A DNA stretch of 64,000 nucleotides from Rugamonas fusca (GCF_014042365.1 NZ_JACEZS010000015.1:62001-126000); one strand, 5' to 3'. Positions 16,266-23,360 are shown, counted from the first letter of the stretch. Notes: generated by a model from the sequence alone, not told the origin. Made by a program: numbers and translations.

Positions 16266-18160
16266 CCATGGGCGCAGCGGAAAAGACGATGGCGGCCGTG
16301 TCGCAACTGCCGATGGTGGCGTTGCTGGGCAATCCCAACTGCGGCAAGACCGCACTGTTCAACCGCCTGACGGGCGCGCGCCAGAAAGTGGCCAACTACG
16401 CCGGCGTGACCATCGAGCGCAAGGAAGGCATGTTCACCTCGCCCGAGGGCCGGCCGTTCCGCGTGCTGGACCTGCCGGGCGCCTACAGCCTGTCGGCCCA
16501 CACGCCCGACGAGGCCATCACGCGCGACGTGGTGGCCGGCCTGCGCGCGGGCGAGCAGTCGCCCGACGTGGTGGTGTGCGTGGTGGACGCCACCAATTTG
16601 CGCCTGAACCTGCGCCTGGTACTGGAGATCAAGCGCCTGGGCCTGCCCATGGTGCTGGCGCTGAACATGGTGGACGTGGCGGCCAAGCGCGGCATCGTGA
16701 TCGACGCCGATAAGCTGGCCGAGGAATTGGGCATGACGGTGGTGGAGACGGTGGCCGTGCAGGGTGGCGGCGAGAAGTCGCTGCTGCGCGCGCTGGACGC
16801 CATGTGGCCATTGCGCACAGTGGCGGCCAAGCCGCTGTCGGCCATCGACGAAGTGTCGGTCGAGGACACGCAGCGCGAAGTGCGCCGCATCCTGGCCGCC
16901 GTCAGCAACGACTTCCACGACACGGGCAACCTGACGGAAAAGATCGACGACGTGGTGCTGCACCCGGTGCTCGGCCCCGTGATTCTGGCCGTGCTGATGT
17001 TCCTCGTGTTCCAGGCCGTGTTCAGCTGGGCCAATGTGCCGATGGATATGATCAAGGCCGGCGTCGATAGCGTGGGCCAGTACCTGACGGCCCACATGGG
17101 CGAAGGCTTGCTGCGCAGCCTGCTGGTGGAAGGTATTTTGGGCGGGGCCGGCAGCGTGCTGGTGTTCCTGCCGCAGATCCTGATCCTGTTCTTCTTCATC
17201 CTCGTGCTCGAGGACTGCGGCTACCTGCCGCGCGCCGCCTTCCTGCTGGACCGGCTGATGGGTGGCGTGGGCTTGTCGGGCCGCGCCTTCATTCCGCTGC
17301 TGTCGAGCTTCGCGTGCGCCATCCCCGGCATCATGGCCGCACGCACCATCCAGAATCCGCGCGACCGTCTGGTGACGATCATGATTGCGCCGCTGATGAC
17401 GTGTTCCGCGCGATTGCCCGTGTATGCGCTGATCATCGCCGCCTTCATTCCAGACCGCCAGGTGGCAGGCTTGATGAGCTTGCAGGGCCTGGTGCTGTTC
17501 GGCCTGTACGTGGCCGGCATCGTGTCGGCCATGGGCGTGGCCTACTTCATGAAGCGCACCTTTGGCGCCAACCACCAGCAACCGCTGATGCTGGAGCTGC
17601 CCGCCTACCACTGGCCGCACCTGCGCAACCTGGCGCTGGGCCTGTGGGAGCGCGCCAAGATCTTCCTGACCCGCGTGGGCACCATCATCCTGACCTTGAT
17701 GGTGCTGTTGTGGTTCCTCAGCTCCTTCCCCGGCGCACCGGAAGGGGCGACCCATCCGGCCATCTACTACAGCATGGCCGGCATGCTGGGCCGCGCGCTG
17801 GAAGTGGTGTTCACGCCGATCGGCTTCAACTGGCAGATCTGCATCGCGCTGGTGCCGGGCCTGGCCGCGCGCGAAGTGGCCGTGGGCGCGCTGGGCACCG
17901 TGTACGCGCTGTCGCAGACGGGCGAGGAACTGGCATCGTCGCTGACGCCCATCATCGCCGCGTCGTGGGCGCTGCCGACGGCCTTGTCGCTGCTGGCCTG
18001 GTACGTGTTCGCGCCGCAGTGCATGTCCACCCTGAGCGTGGTGCGGCGCGAGACGGGCACCTGGCGCTATCCGGCGCTGATGGCTGGGTATATGTTCGCG
18101 CTGGCCTACACGGCCTCGTTCCTCACCTATCGCATCGCGCTGTTGTTGACGGGAGCCTGA
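16262..18160 (+). CDS. feoB: Ferrous iron transporter B
   Basis: This 632-residue Fe(II) transporter has an N-terminal G-protein domain: G1 GNPNCGKTALFNRLTG, a switch region NYAGVTIERKEG, G3 DLPGAYSL and G4 NMVD. A helical GDI-like spacer follows, then a polytopic membrane domain with the two Gate regions (for example SSFACAIPGIMAARTIQNPR and LVPGLAAREVAVGALGTVYA). It is shorter than E. coli FeoB (773 residues), as is common in some proteobacteria. It starts inside the feoA stop and is followed after 1 bp by a small FeoC-like gene, so feoA-feoB-feoC-like form one operon. Fur regulation is inferred from the upstream box. Confidence 0.95.
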   Translation: MTMGAAEKTMAAVSQLPMVALLGNPNCGKTALFNRLTGARQKVANYAGVTIERKEGMFTSPEGRPFRVLDLPGAYSLSAHTPDEAITRDVVAGLRAGEQSPDVVVCVVDATNLRLNLRLVLEIKRLGLPMVLALNMVDVAAKRGIVIDADKLAEELGMTVVETVAVQGGGEKSLLRALDAMWPLRTVAAKPLSAIDEVSVEDTQREVRRILAAVSNDFHDTGNLTEKIDDVVLHPVLGPVILAVLMFLVFQAVFSWANVPMDMIKAGVDSVGQYLTAHMGEGLLRSLLVEGILGGAGSVLVFLPQILILFFFILVLEDCGYLPRAAFLLDRLMGGVGLSGRAFIPLLSSFACAIPGIMAARTIQNPRDRLVTIMIAPLMTCSARLPVYALIIAAFIPDRQVAGLMSLQGLVLFGLYVAGIVSAMGVAYFMKRTFGANHQQPLMLELPAYHWPHLRNLALGLWERAKIFLTRVGTIILTLMVLLWFLSSFPGAPEGATHPAIYYSMAGMLGRALEVVFTPIGFNWQICIALVPGLAAREVAVGALGTVYALSQTGEELASSLTPIIAASWALPTALSLLAWYVFAPQCMSTLSVVRRETGTWRYPALMAGYMFALAYTASFLTYRIALLLTGA

Positions 18161-18161
18161 T

Positions 18162-18440
18162 ATGTGGCAGCAAGTGATCGTGGGGGTGATCGTGGCGGCG
18201 GCCTTGCTGCGCTTCTGCGCCCACTACCTGCCGGCCGCATTGCGGCGCCAGATCGTGTACTTCCTGGCGCGGCGCGGCTTCGACCAGAACAGGATGGCGC
18301 GGCTGTTTCGCACCCAGTCCAGTTGCGGCGATGGTTGTTCCAGCTGCGGCTCCTGTGACTCCACTCCGGCCGCATCGTCCGATGCGCCGCCTCCTTCCAC
18401 TTCCGCCAAGCGCGTGATCAAGCTGCACGTGCAACGCTGA
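18162..18440 (+). CDS. FeoB-associated Cys-rich membrane protein (FeoC position)
   Basis: The 92-residue protein has one N-terminal hydrophobic helix (VIVGVIVAAALLRFCAHYL), a basic stretch, then the Cys cluster SSCGDGCSSCGSCDS and a Ser/Pro/Ala-rich tail ending in RVIKLHVQR. It matches the general form of small FeoB-associated Cys-rich proteins that follow feoB and may bind iron or an Fe-S cluster; it is not the winged-helix FeoC of enterobacteria. It starts 1 bp after feoB. Its last codons belong to a sequence that recurs at 22671 upstream of the second BrnTA cassette. Confidence 0.85.
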   Translation: MWQQVIVGVIVAAALLRFCAHYLPAALRRQIVYFLARRGFDQNRMARLFRTQSSCGDGCSSCGSCDSTPAASSDAPPPSTSAKRVIKLHVQR

Positions 18441-18530
18441 TCGTCGTCCCGCTGCGACAGCGCAAACGCGCTGGCCGCAGTGCCGTTAATGTGTCCGTTG
18501 ACGTTTCCCATTTCGCGGATAACATGACAG
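18409..18530 (+). repeat. Direct repeat copy 1: feoC-like 3' end plus brnT upstream region
   Basis: This 122-bp segment is about 85% identical by eye to 22671-22793. It runs from within the last codons of the feoC-like gene, through the intergenic spacer, to the brnT start. Long identical blocks include AGCGCAAACGCGCTGGCC and GTTAATGTGTCCGTTGA. Copy 2 retains a degenerate version of the feoC-like C-terminus, showing that the duplicated unit originally included feoC-like sequence. Confidence 0.8.
18498..18525 (+). promoter_or_regulatory. brnT1 promoter candidate
   Basis: TTGACG (18498-18503) and TAACAT (18520-18525) are spaced 16 bp apart and the element is conserved in copy 2 (TTGAAG 22761-22766, TAACAT 22783-22788). 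The predicted transcript would begin at or next to the brnT ATG at 18531, so the message could be leaderless. BrnA antitoxins normally repress their own promoter here. Confidence 0.5.
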
Positions 18531-18800
18531 ATGCAGATCACCTTCGATCCCGAGAAAGACAAGCTGAACCGGCGCAAGCATGGCGTTTCTTTATCACGGG
18601 CCATGGATTTCGAATGGGAACATGCCGTTACTTGGCTTGATCAGCGGTTCGAGTATGGAGAGTCGCGTGTGTGCGCACTGGGAATGATAGGAGTACGCTT
18701 GCATTTCATGGCCTTTGTCGAAAAGAGAGGCGTCTTGCGGATAATCAGTTTGCGCAAGGCAAATGTGAACGAGGAGAGACGCTATGCCGAAACAACGTAG
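18531..18800 (+). CDS. brnT: BrnT family toxin (cassette 1)
   Basis: The 89-residue RelE-fold ribonuclease toxin has the BrnT hallmarks ITFDPEKDKLNRRKHGVSLS at the N-terminus, an RVCALGMIG strand region and the C-terminal RIISLRKANVNEERRY, which holds the conserved Arg/Lys and Glu-Arg-Arg-Tyr residues. BrnT cleaves RNA and is inhibited by BrnA. Its end overlaps the brnA start by 17 bp. It follows the feo operon by 90 bp. Codon use and GC are less extreme than in neighbouring core genes, as expected for a mobile module. Confidence 0.9.
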   Translation: MQITFDPEKDKLNRRKHGVSLSRAMDFEWEHAVTWLDQRFEYGESRVCALGMIGVRLHFMAFVEKRGVLRIISLRKANVNEERRYAETT

Positions 18801-19071
18801 CGCAATTTTGCTTACCACGGAAGAGGACGCGCAGATCACTACCGCGGCGCTTGCCGATCCGGACGCTCAACCTCTTACGGATGAGCAATTGGCGAAAATG
18901 ATGCCGTGGAGCGAGTACGTCAAGACCTACGGCGCCGGCATCGGCGCCGACGTGGCCTTCGATCGTGATTTGGTGGCTGCTTTTGAGAACACGGGCAAAG
19001 GCTGGCGCAAACGCATGAACGATGCTCTGCGCGAATGGGCCGTGCAGCACGGCATGCTCCCGCCGGATTGA
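18784..19071 (+). CDS. brnA: BrnA family antitoxin (cassette 1)
   Basis: This 95-residue antitoxin has an N-terminal toxin-binding arm containing ADPDAQPLTDEQLAKMMPW and a C-terminal ribbon-helix-helix DNA-binding part (GADVAFDRDLVAAFENTGKG; WRKRMNDALREWAVQHGML). BrnA neutralises BrnT and represses the operon. The start overlaps the brnT end. A small hairpin (19075-19098) follows. It serves as the intact reference against which the second-copy antitoxin looks frameshifted. Confidence 0.9.
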   Translation: MPKQRSAILLTTEEDAQITTAALADPDAQPLTDEQLAKMMPWSEYVKTYGAGIGADVAFDRDLVAAFENTGKGWRKRMNDALREWAVQHGMLPPD

Positions 19072-19074
19072 GTG

Positions 19075-19098
19075 GCCGGGGCATGAGCCGGCATTTTT
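19075..19098 (+). terminator. Short hairpin after brnTA cassette 1
   Basis: GCCGG (19075-19079) pairs with CCGGC (19088-19092), with an 8-nt loop, followed by ATTTTT. It lies 4 bp after brnA. The stem is short, so this is only a moderate candidate. About 60 bp then separates it from the convergent PurA-like gene. Confidence 0.45.
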
Positions 19099-19160
19099 CC
19101 AACACGGACGGAGCAGGTTACTGCGCTGCTGAGGCTTGCTTATATCGCCAAGTAACTTAT

Positions 19161-20540
19161 TCAGTCTTGCAGTTTGCTGTAATGGCGTACAGTTTGGAAA
19201 GTCCGACCAAATGAGCCCTGTATAACAGGCAGTCCGCTCATCATCTCTGTTTGCGCTCTGAAGGTTTCCGCATCGTGGATAGCCTCGCCATCAAGCCGGG
19301 AACGGCAGGAATACAGCAGCTGCGTCAACCGTGCCTGATGCGTCAAGTCGTGGTTGGTGCTGGGACATAGCGCCGTGATTAGTCCAGCGGCGTTGCGCAT
19401 GCATAGCTGGGTGTCATCACTCGCTTGCGTCGCCTCATAGGCGCGGCACCACCGCAGGCCGCGTTCTCGCTGGAATACGTCGAGGTGACTGATCAGCAGG
19501 CCGTCAAGCTTACCGATCACGGCCAAGGCATAGTGCAACAAGACGGCATCGGGGTGGCCGCGGCGAAAGTCGCCTTGCCAGCCGCCGCAGCGATTGTGAA
19601 GTTCCGGCAAGTGGGCAAGACGCTGGTCGTGGCTGGGTAAAGGTCCGTTACCGTGCCGTGTCATATAGCTGCGCAGCGCACCTAGATGGCGGATGCGGGC
19701 AGCTTGTCCCGCATCGGCAGCGACCGCTTCCGGCGACGAGGCGTGGATGCGGCTCCAACTGGTGTACGGGTGAAAGCCGCGCCATTCGTCCAGTAGCACG
19801 CCCTGCGCGCCTTCGAACAGAACCGTTCCAGGCCGATGTAGCCGTGCAGCCACGCCATCCCGGGACGCTGGCGGCACGACGCAGGTCAATTGATTGACGC
19901 TTTCCAGCCAGCGCAGCGACAGCGCTGAATCGGCCAGCACGCGCCGCTCGGCATGATAGCTGTCCCGGTTGAGCGGCGGGCAATCGCGGGGATCGAAGGC
20001 ATTGAGCAGACAGTTGCGGATGGCTTCCAGTTTGGATCGCGCTATCGCGGGGGTCAGCAGTTCCGCATAACGCAGGGTGAGTTCTGGTTGTTCCAGATCC
20101 AGCTTGACGGTTTCGCCTATGCCCACGCCACAGCTGCCGTGCGCCATGGGACCGCGCGCTAGTTCGCGCATGCGTCCGGCTGCCTGATGGAACGGTGTGG
20201 TGATGCGGCAGCGGCCGTCGATGCACATGCGCAGCAGGCCGTCTTGTACGCCGACTCGGCGCAAGTAGTTGTTCTCGACCAGCAGGGCGGTGGGATGGAC
20301 AACGACCGGAAAGGCTAGCAAGGTTGACACGCCGGGCACGAAGCTGCCGGCGCCGAATTGGGAAAACGTGTGATGGCGTCCATCCGGCAACACAACGTTG
20401 TGTGCTGCCTGAGCACCGCCATTGAAGCGCACGATAGTGTGGGCGTGTAACGTGCGGCACAGACTGTCTATAAACAGACCTTTGCCGCAGTCTCCAAAGC
20501 CGAGGCCCAGCACCGAAAACAGCCGCGTTGCTGCGCTCAT
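19161..20540 (-). CDS. Divergent adenylosuccinate synthetase (PurA) paralogue
   Basis: The 459-residue protein aligns by motif with PurA along its whole length. The P-loop GFGDCGKG (14-21) keeps the catalytic Asp (Asp17) but replaces the usual Glu by Cys. GGAQAAHNVV (41-50) keeps the catalytic His47. GSCGVGIG (135-142) matches the IMP-loop TTGRGIG, and FEGAQGVLLD (242-251) and SHLDVF (351-356, guanine-specifying Asp) are conserved. The Arg-rich aspartate-binding loop TTGRRRRTG is replaced by RCGGWQGDFRRG (317-328). It probably still binds GTP and a purine nucleotide, with altered second substrate. It is third in an operon with a vWA protein and a zinc-ribbon pseudokinase, not with purine genes, so a specialised role such as conflict or signalling is inferred. 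The Asp is retained, unlike phage PurZ. Confidence 0.82.
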   Translation of the reverse strand: MSAATRLFSVLGLGFGDCGKGLFIDSLCRTLHAHTIVRFNGGAQAAHNVVLPDGRHHTFSQFGAGSFVPGVSTLLAFPVVVHPTALLVENNYLRRVGVQDGLLRMCIDGRCRITTPFHQAAGRMRELARGPMAHGSCGVGIGETVKLDLEQPELTLRYAELLTPAIARSKLEAIRNCLLNAFDPRDCPPLNRDSYHAERRVLADSALSLRWLESVNQLTCVVPPASRDGVAARLHRPGTVLFEGAQGVLLDEWRGFHPYTSWSRIHASSPEAVAADAGQAARIRHLGALRSYMTRHGNGPLPSHDQRLAHLPELHNRCGGWQGDFRRGHPDAVLLHYALAVIGKLDGLLISHLDVFQRERGLRWCRAYEATQASDDTQLCMRNAAGLITALCPSTNHDLTHQARLTQLLYSCRSRLDGEAIHDAETFRAQTEMMSGLPVIQGSFGRTFQTVRHYSKLQD

Positions 20541-20549
20541 CGCGGGCGC

Positions 20550-21524
20550 TTAGCCAAACATCCGCTTCCACCACGCGCCCGGTTGCGGCGCGCTGCCGGT
20601 GGCTGAATGAACCTGTCGCAGCGCGTCTGGGTCAAGCAGCGCGGCATAGGGGCGCAACGCCCGCACGACAGCTGACACGCGCTCATTGGCGATGCCGTTT
20701 GCGGCCAAGGTCTGCACCAGAGTGGCCTGGTCGGGGAGCACCCGTTCGGTCAGGGCGACAATGGATGCCGCCACGGCACAGGCATCATGTGCCGATTCCA
20801 TGCAAATAACATGGTCGCCCAGCAGTTCGCGCCAGCGTTGTTCGCATCGCTTGCGGCGTCGCAGGTCGGGTATCAGGAAGAACACGTGATAGGTTTCCGC
20901 CGCTGCCGCAATCACCTCCTCGATAGGAATATCCTCGTCCAGCTTTTCGCCGACCAGGGTGTCGATCTGGTGGCGCGCCACGGCCGGATAGGGCACCTCG
21001 TCGCCGGTCAGGAACAGGTAGCCCTTTTTTCTGCGTTTGACCCAGCAGTCCAGATCGGTATGCTGCGCAGCAATGTAAAACGCCAGTTCGTAACTTTCTT
21101 CGCCGCTGCCGCCGCCACCACCTTCGAGGTAGGTCCAGGTCAGCCATTGATCCATCAGTTCGGCCGTCGATTCGAATTGGCCAACTTGCAGTGCCGCGTT
21201 GTCCGAGGTGGCGTCGCCTATGGCCATAAACAGCAATTGCGGGTCCGGGACGTGACAGGCCGTCAGCAGGTTCATAAATGTTGGCAGTTCGCGGGTTGCC
21301 AGATTTTCCGGAATATCCCCCATCGATCCTGTGACGTCGAGAGCAAATACGATGCCCAGCGAATGAGGATGGTCGGCACTGTCGCGCGCTTCGCGCATGC
21401 GCAGTCCATGCGGGTTCATCAGCGGGTGGCAGCCGCGCTGGGTGAATACTTCGGCACGCGAGGCCGATGAACGGTCGGCGATGATGGCTGCGTGGGCGGC
21501 ATGTGAATAGTTTCCGTGACCCAT
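20550..21524 (-). CDS. von Willebrand factor A domain protein of the PurA-like operon
   Basis: The 324-residue product carries a vWA domain at about residues 57-250. The MIDAS begins ALDVTGSMGD (Asp63, Thr65, Ser67), followed by FMAIGDATSD and YLFLTGDEVPY, which supply further metal-site acidic/Thr residues. A Gly run (EGGGGGSGEESYE) sits on a surface loop. The C-terminal 70 residues are helical and end in PGAWWKRMFG. There is no signal peptide or membrane helix, so it is cytoplasmic. The ATG at 21524 has AAGGAG 8 nt upstream; the frame is open further upstream but overlaps the kinase-like gene. Gaps are 20 bp to the upstream pseudokinase and 9 bp to the downstream PurA-like gene, so the three are tightly co-transcribed. 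vWA proteins usually scaffold metal-dependent partners; none is named here. Confidence 0.85.
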   Translation of the reverse strand: MGHGNYSHAAHAAIIADRSSASRAEVFTQRGCHPLMNPHGLRMREARDSADHPHSLGIVFALDVTGSMGDIPENLATRELPTFMNLLTACHVPDPQLLFMAIGDATSDNAALQVGQFESTAELMDQWLTWTYLEGGGGGSGEESYELAFYIAAQHTDLDCWVKRRKKGYLFLTGDEVPYPAVARHQIDTLVGEKLDEDIPIEEVIAAAAETYHVFFLIPDLRRRKRCEQRWRELLGDHVICMESAHDACAVAASIVALTERVLPDQATLVQTLAANGIANERVSAVVRALRPYAALLDPDALRQVHSATGSAPQPGAWWKRMFG

Positions 21525-21544
21525 GGTGACTCCTTGAACAAGCG

Positions 21545-22504
21545 TTACGTGGTGGGGGAAAAGGGGGTGAACTGTGGTGCGCCGAATGCGGCGTGAGCGG
21601 CGCTCTTTACTGCCTGATCGATGCCGGCAGCGCCTGCGTTGGCACACCAGTGCGCATCTTCGCTGGCCTGTTTCAGTACGGCCGCCAGCGGCGCCGGGGT
21701 GCCGTGGCCAATGGGGGGCTCGTCCGTACCACCGTGCAGTATGGAACGGATCGTCCACGCGGCCTGCATCAGGTCACGGGCTGGCGTCACGTGGGCCGTC
21801 TGCGGCTGTGCGTCGGCCCAGCCTATAATCAGTATGCCGTGGTCATCTGGCTGGACCAATAGATGGGCGGGCGTAAGGCGGCCGTGAATCCAGCCTGCTT
21901 CGTGGACGTAGCCCAGTACTTCCAGCATGCGTCGCCAGATCCAGATGGCATGGCGTGCCTCAATGCCATGACGATGATGTTGTATGACATCCGCTAAACT
22001 ACCCCAGTAACCGGCCGGGTTGCGCAGCACCAGCGCTTCGGCTTGCGCACCGTTAGTTTCCTTGGCCAAGCCAAATAGCACTGGTTGCGGCAGCCGCTGT
22101 GAGAAATAGGCTGCGCCAGGATGGGCCAGCTCCTGCAGTTGTTGCAGCACTTGCCATTCACGTTTCAGCCGATCCGGCGTGGCGCCAGGGTGTGCCAACT
22201 TGATGACGACGCGCTCGGCCAGCGCACTCTGCCGTTGCCCTAGAACGACCCTGGCGGTGCTCCCATATCCAAGAGGCAGCAATGTTCGATACTGCTGACT
22301 GTCGCAGTTCACCATGCATGTGCTGGCATCGTCGATGGCGCGTGAGCGCAGATACGCGGCGCGGAACGAGGCCGCCCGCACGATGCGTTCACCGTGCGTC
22401 ACTTCAGCGCTGCAGTAAGCGCAGGTCACCGTGCGCCACAGTGCTTGTCTTGGCAAAGGTGCGCCACACTGGGGACAGATCGGCGTGTGAGGATGCATGG
22501 ACAT
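21545..22504 (-). CDS. Zinc-ribbon protein with degenerate protein-kinase fold
   Basis: The 319-residue product starts with a zinc ribbon, CPQC (Cys10, Cys13) and CAYC (Cys28, Cys31). A kinase-like domain follows: Gly-loop LGYGSTARVVLG (78-89), the ATP-Lys in VVIKLAHPG (Lys102), and an alpha-C-type Glu in KREWQVLQQL (Glu116). The catalytic loop reads HGRLTPAHLLV (207-217), so the HRD Asp is Arg209 and the metal-binding Asn is His214. The DFG motif is GWA (228-230). Loss of all three catalytic residues with retained Lys/Glu indicates a pseudokinase, probably an ATP-binding or scaffold subunit. It is the first gene of the minus-strand operon with the vWA and PurA-like proteins. Some ABC1/RIO-like or atypical kinases diverge similarly, so weak activity cannot be excluded. 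Confidence 0.78.
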   Translation of the reverse strand: MSMHPHTPICPQCGAPLPRQALWRTVTCAYCSAEVTHGERIVRAASFRAAYLRSRAIDDASTCMVNCDSQQYRTLLPLGYGSTARVVLGQRQSALAERVVIKLAHPGATPDRLKREWQVLQQLQELAHPGAAYFSQRLPQPVLFGLAKETNGAQAEALVLRNPAGYWGSLADVIQHHRHGIEARHAIWIWRRMLEVLGYVHEAGWIHGRLTPAHLLVQPDDHGILIIGWADAQPQTAHVTPARDLMQAAWTIRSILHGGTDEPPIGHGTPAPLAAVLKQASEDAHWCANAGAAGIDQAVKSAAHAAFGAPQFTPFSPTT

Positions 22505-22670
22505 TTTTTTCGATTGGACGCCTGCGGTTCACGTGGCATGGATAGGCGCCATGTGGCCAGTCAGAAAGGAAAGGATGCCGCGCTTTGGACAAGGTTGCCT
22601 TAGGCTAGCCCAAGGGGAAAGTAGCTCTATGTCAAATAGAGATCAGATTTTGTCCGCACAGGCTTACGCG

Positions 22671-22793
22671 AGCGCGTGATTACGCTGCACGCACAACACT
22701 GATCGCCGGCACTGCTGCGGCAGCGCAAACGCGCTGGCCGTGGCGTCGTTAATGTGTCCGTTGAAGTTTTCCATTTCGCGGATAACATGACAA
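22671..22793 (+). repeat. Direct repeat copy 2: degenerate feoC-like 3' end plus brnT upstream region
   Basis: This segment matches 18409-18530 with about 85% identity by eye and one 1-nt length difference. Its first codons read ERVITLHAQH-stop, against KRVIKLHVQR-stop at the end of the intact feoC-like gene, so it is a relic of that gene's 3' end with no upstream body. The conserved part covers the promoter of the following brnT. Confidence 0.8.
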
Positions 22794-23141
22794 ATGCAGA
22801 TCACCTGTGATCCCGTGAAGGACATGCTCAACCTACGCAAACACGGCATCTCGCTATTGGACGCCGACGTATTCGATTGGGATACCGCGCTATACTGGGT
22901 CGATCGGCGTCGCGATTACGAGGAACAGCGCATGTGCGCGTTGGGGCGCATCGCTGACCGCGTGCATGTGGCAGTGTTTGTGGTTCGTGCCGGGACCTTG
23001 AGAATGATCAGTTTGCGAAAAGCGAATCCGCGAGAGGAACGACGTTATGGCAAAACAGAGCAAGGCCGCCCAAGGCGGATGACGTGGGCGATACGGCGAC
23101 CGACGTGGCGTCATCGCCCGATCCCGACGCATTGCCATTGA
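22794..23141 (+). CDS. brnT: BrnT family toxin (cassette 2), C-terminally extended
   Basis: This 115-residue frame has a BrnT core (residues 1-90) about half identical to cassette 1: ITCDPVKDMLNLRKHGISLL, RMCALGRIADRVHV and RMISLRKANPREERRYGKTE. Where cassette 1 stops after ERRYAETT, this copy reads on for about 25 residues (GRPRRMTWAIRRPTWRHRPI and beyond) through the start of the antitoxin gene in another frame. The extension looks like non-native sequence exposed by a lost stop. Catalytic-region residues are retained, so toxicity is plausible, yet its antitoxin is disturbed (next entry). Confidence 0.82.
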   Translation: MQITCDPVKDMLNLRKHGISLLDADVFDWDTALYWVDRRRDYEEQRMCALGRIADRVHVAVFVVRAGTLRMISLRKANPREERRYGKTEQGRPRRMTWAIRRPTWRHRPIPTHCH

Positions 23142-23344
23142 CTGATGAGCAGCTTGCGCAATTCCGGCCGTGGCAACCTTGGCTGCGGGCGCCTGCGGGC
23201 ACGTCCAAGGTCAGCGTCAGCATCGCGTATGACAGTGACCTGCTGGAGGTGTTCAAGTCCACCGGCGCGGGCTGGGAAGAGGGGATGAACGCAGTGCTGC
23301 GCGAGTGGGCCATACGGCGCGGCTATTTGCCGCCGCCGCGTTAG
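23047..23344 (+). pseudogene. brnA: BrnA-like antitoxin (cassette 2), apparently frameshifted
   Basis: By position the start should be the ATG at 23047 (MAKQSKAAQGG), but that frame stops at TGA 23080-23082 after 11 codons. The rest of the antitoxin is intact one frame over: SSPDPDALPLTDEQLAQFRP, then SIAYDSDLLEVFKSTGAGW and NAVLREWAIRRGYLPP, ending at 23344. The distance from ATG to the PLTDEQ codons is 88 nt here against 87 nt in cassette 1, which fits a 1-bp insertion. A GTG at 23084 could restart translation to give an 86-residue protein (23084-23344) with a full DNA-binding part and most of the toxin-binding region, so function may survive. Confidence 0.7.
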
Positions 23345-23360
23345 ACGGCCGCAGTCCCAC

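Noticed and set aside
19161..20540. PurZ-type (2-aminoadenine DNA) synthetase
   Set aside because: The catalytic Asp that phage PurZ lacks is present (Asp17), and no DatZ or phage DNA polymerase gene is nearby.
19161..22504. Tellurite-resistance TerY-P triad
   Set aside because: The vWA gene is not TerY-like at its MIDAS region, there is no PP2C phosphatase, and a PurA-like enzyme takes the third place. Only a loose analogy remains.
22505..22670. TGTCAA at 22630-22635 as a -35 for the pseudokinase operon on the minus strand
   Set aside because: No acceptable -10 hexamer at 16-18 bp, so the operon promoter is left unassigned.
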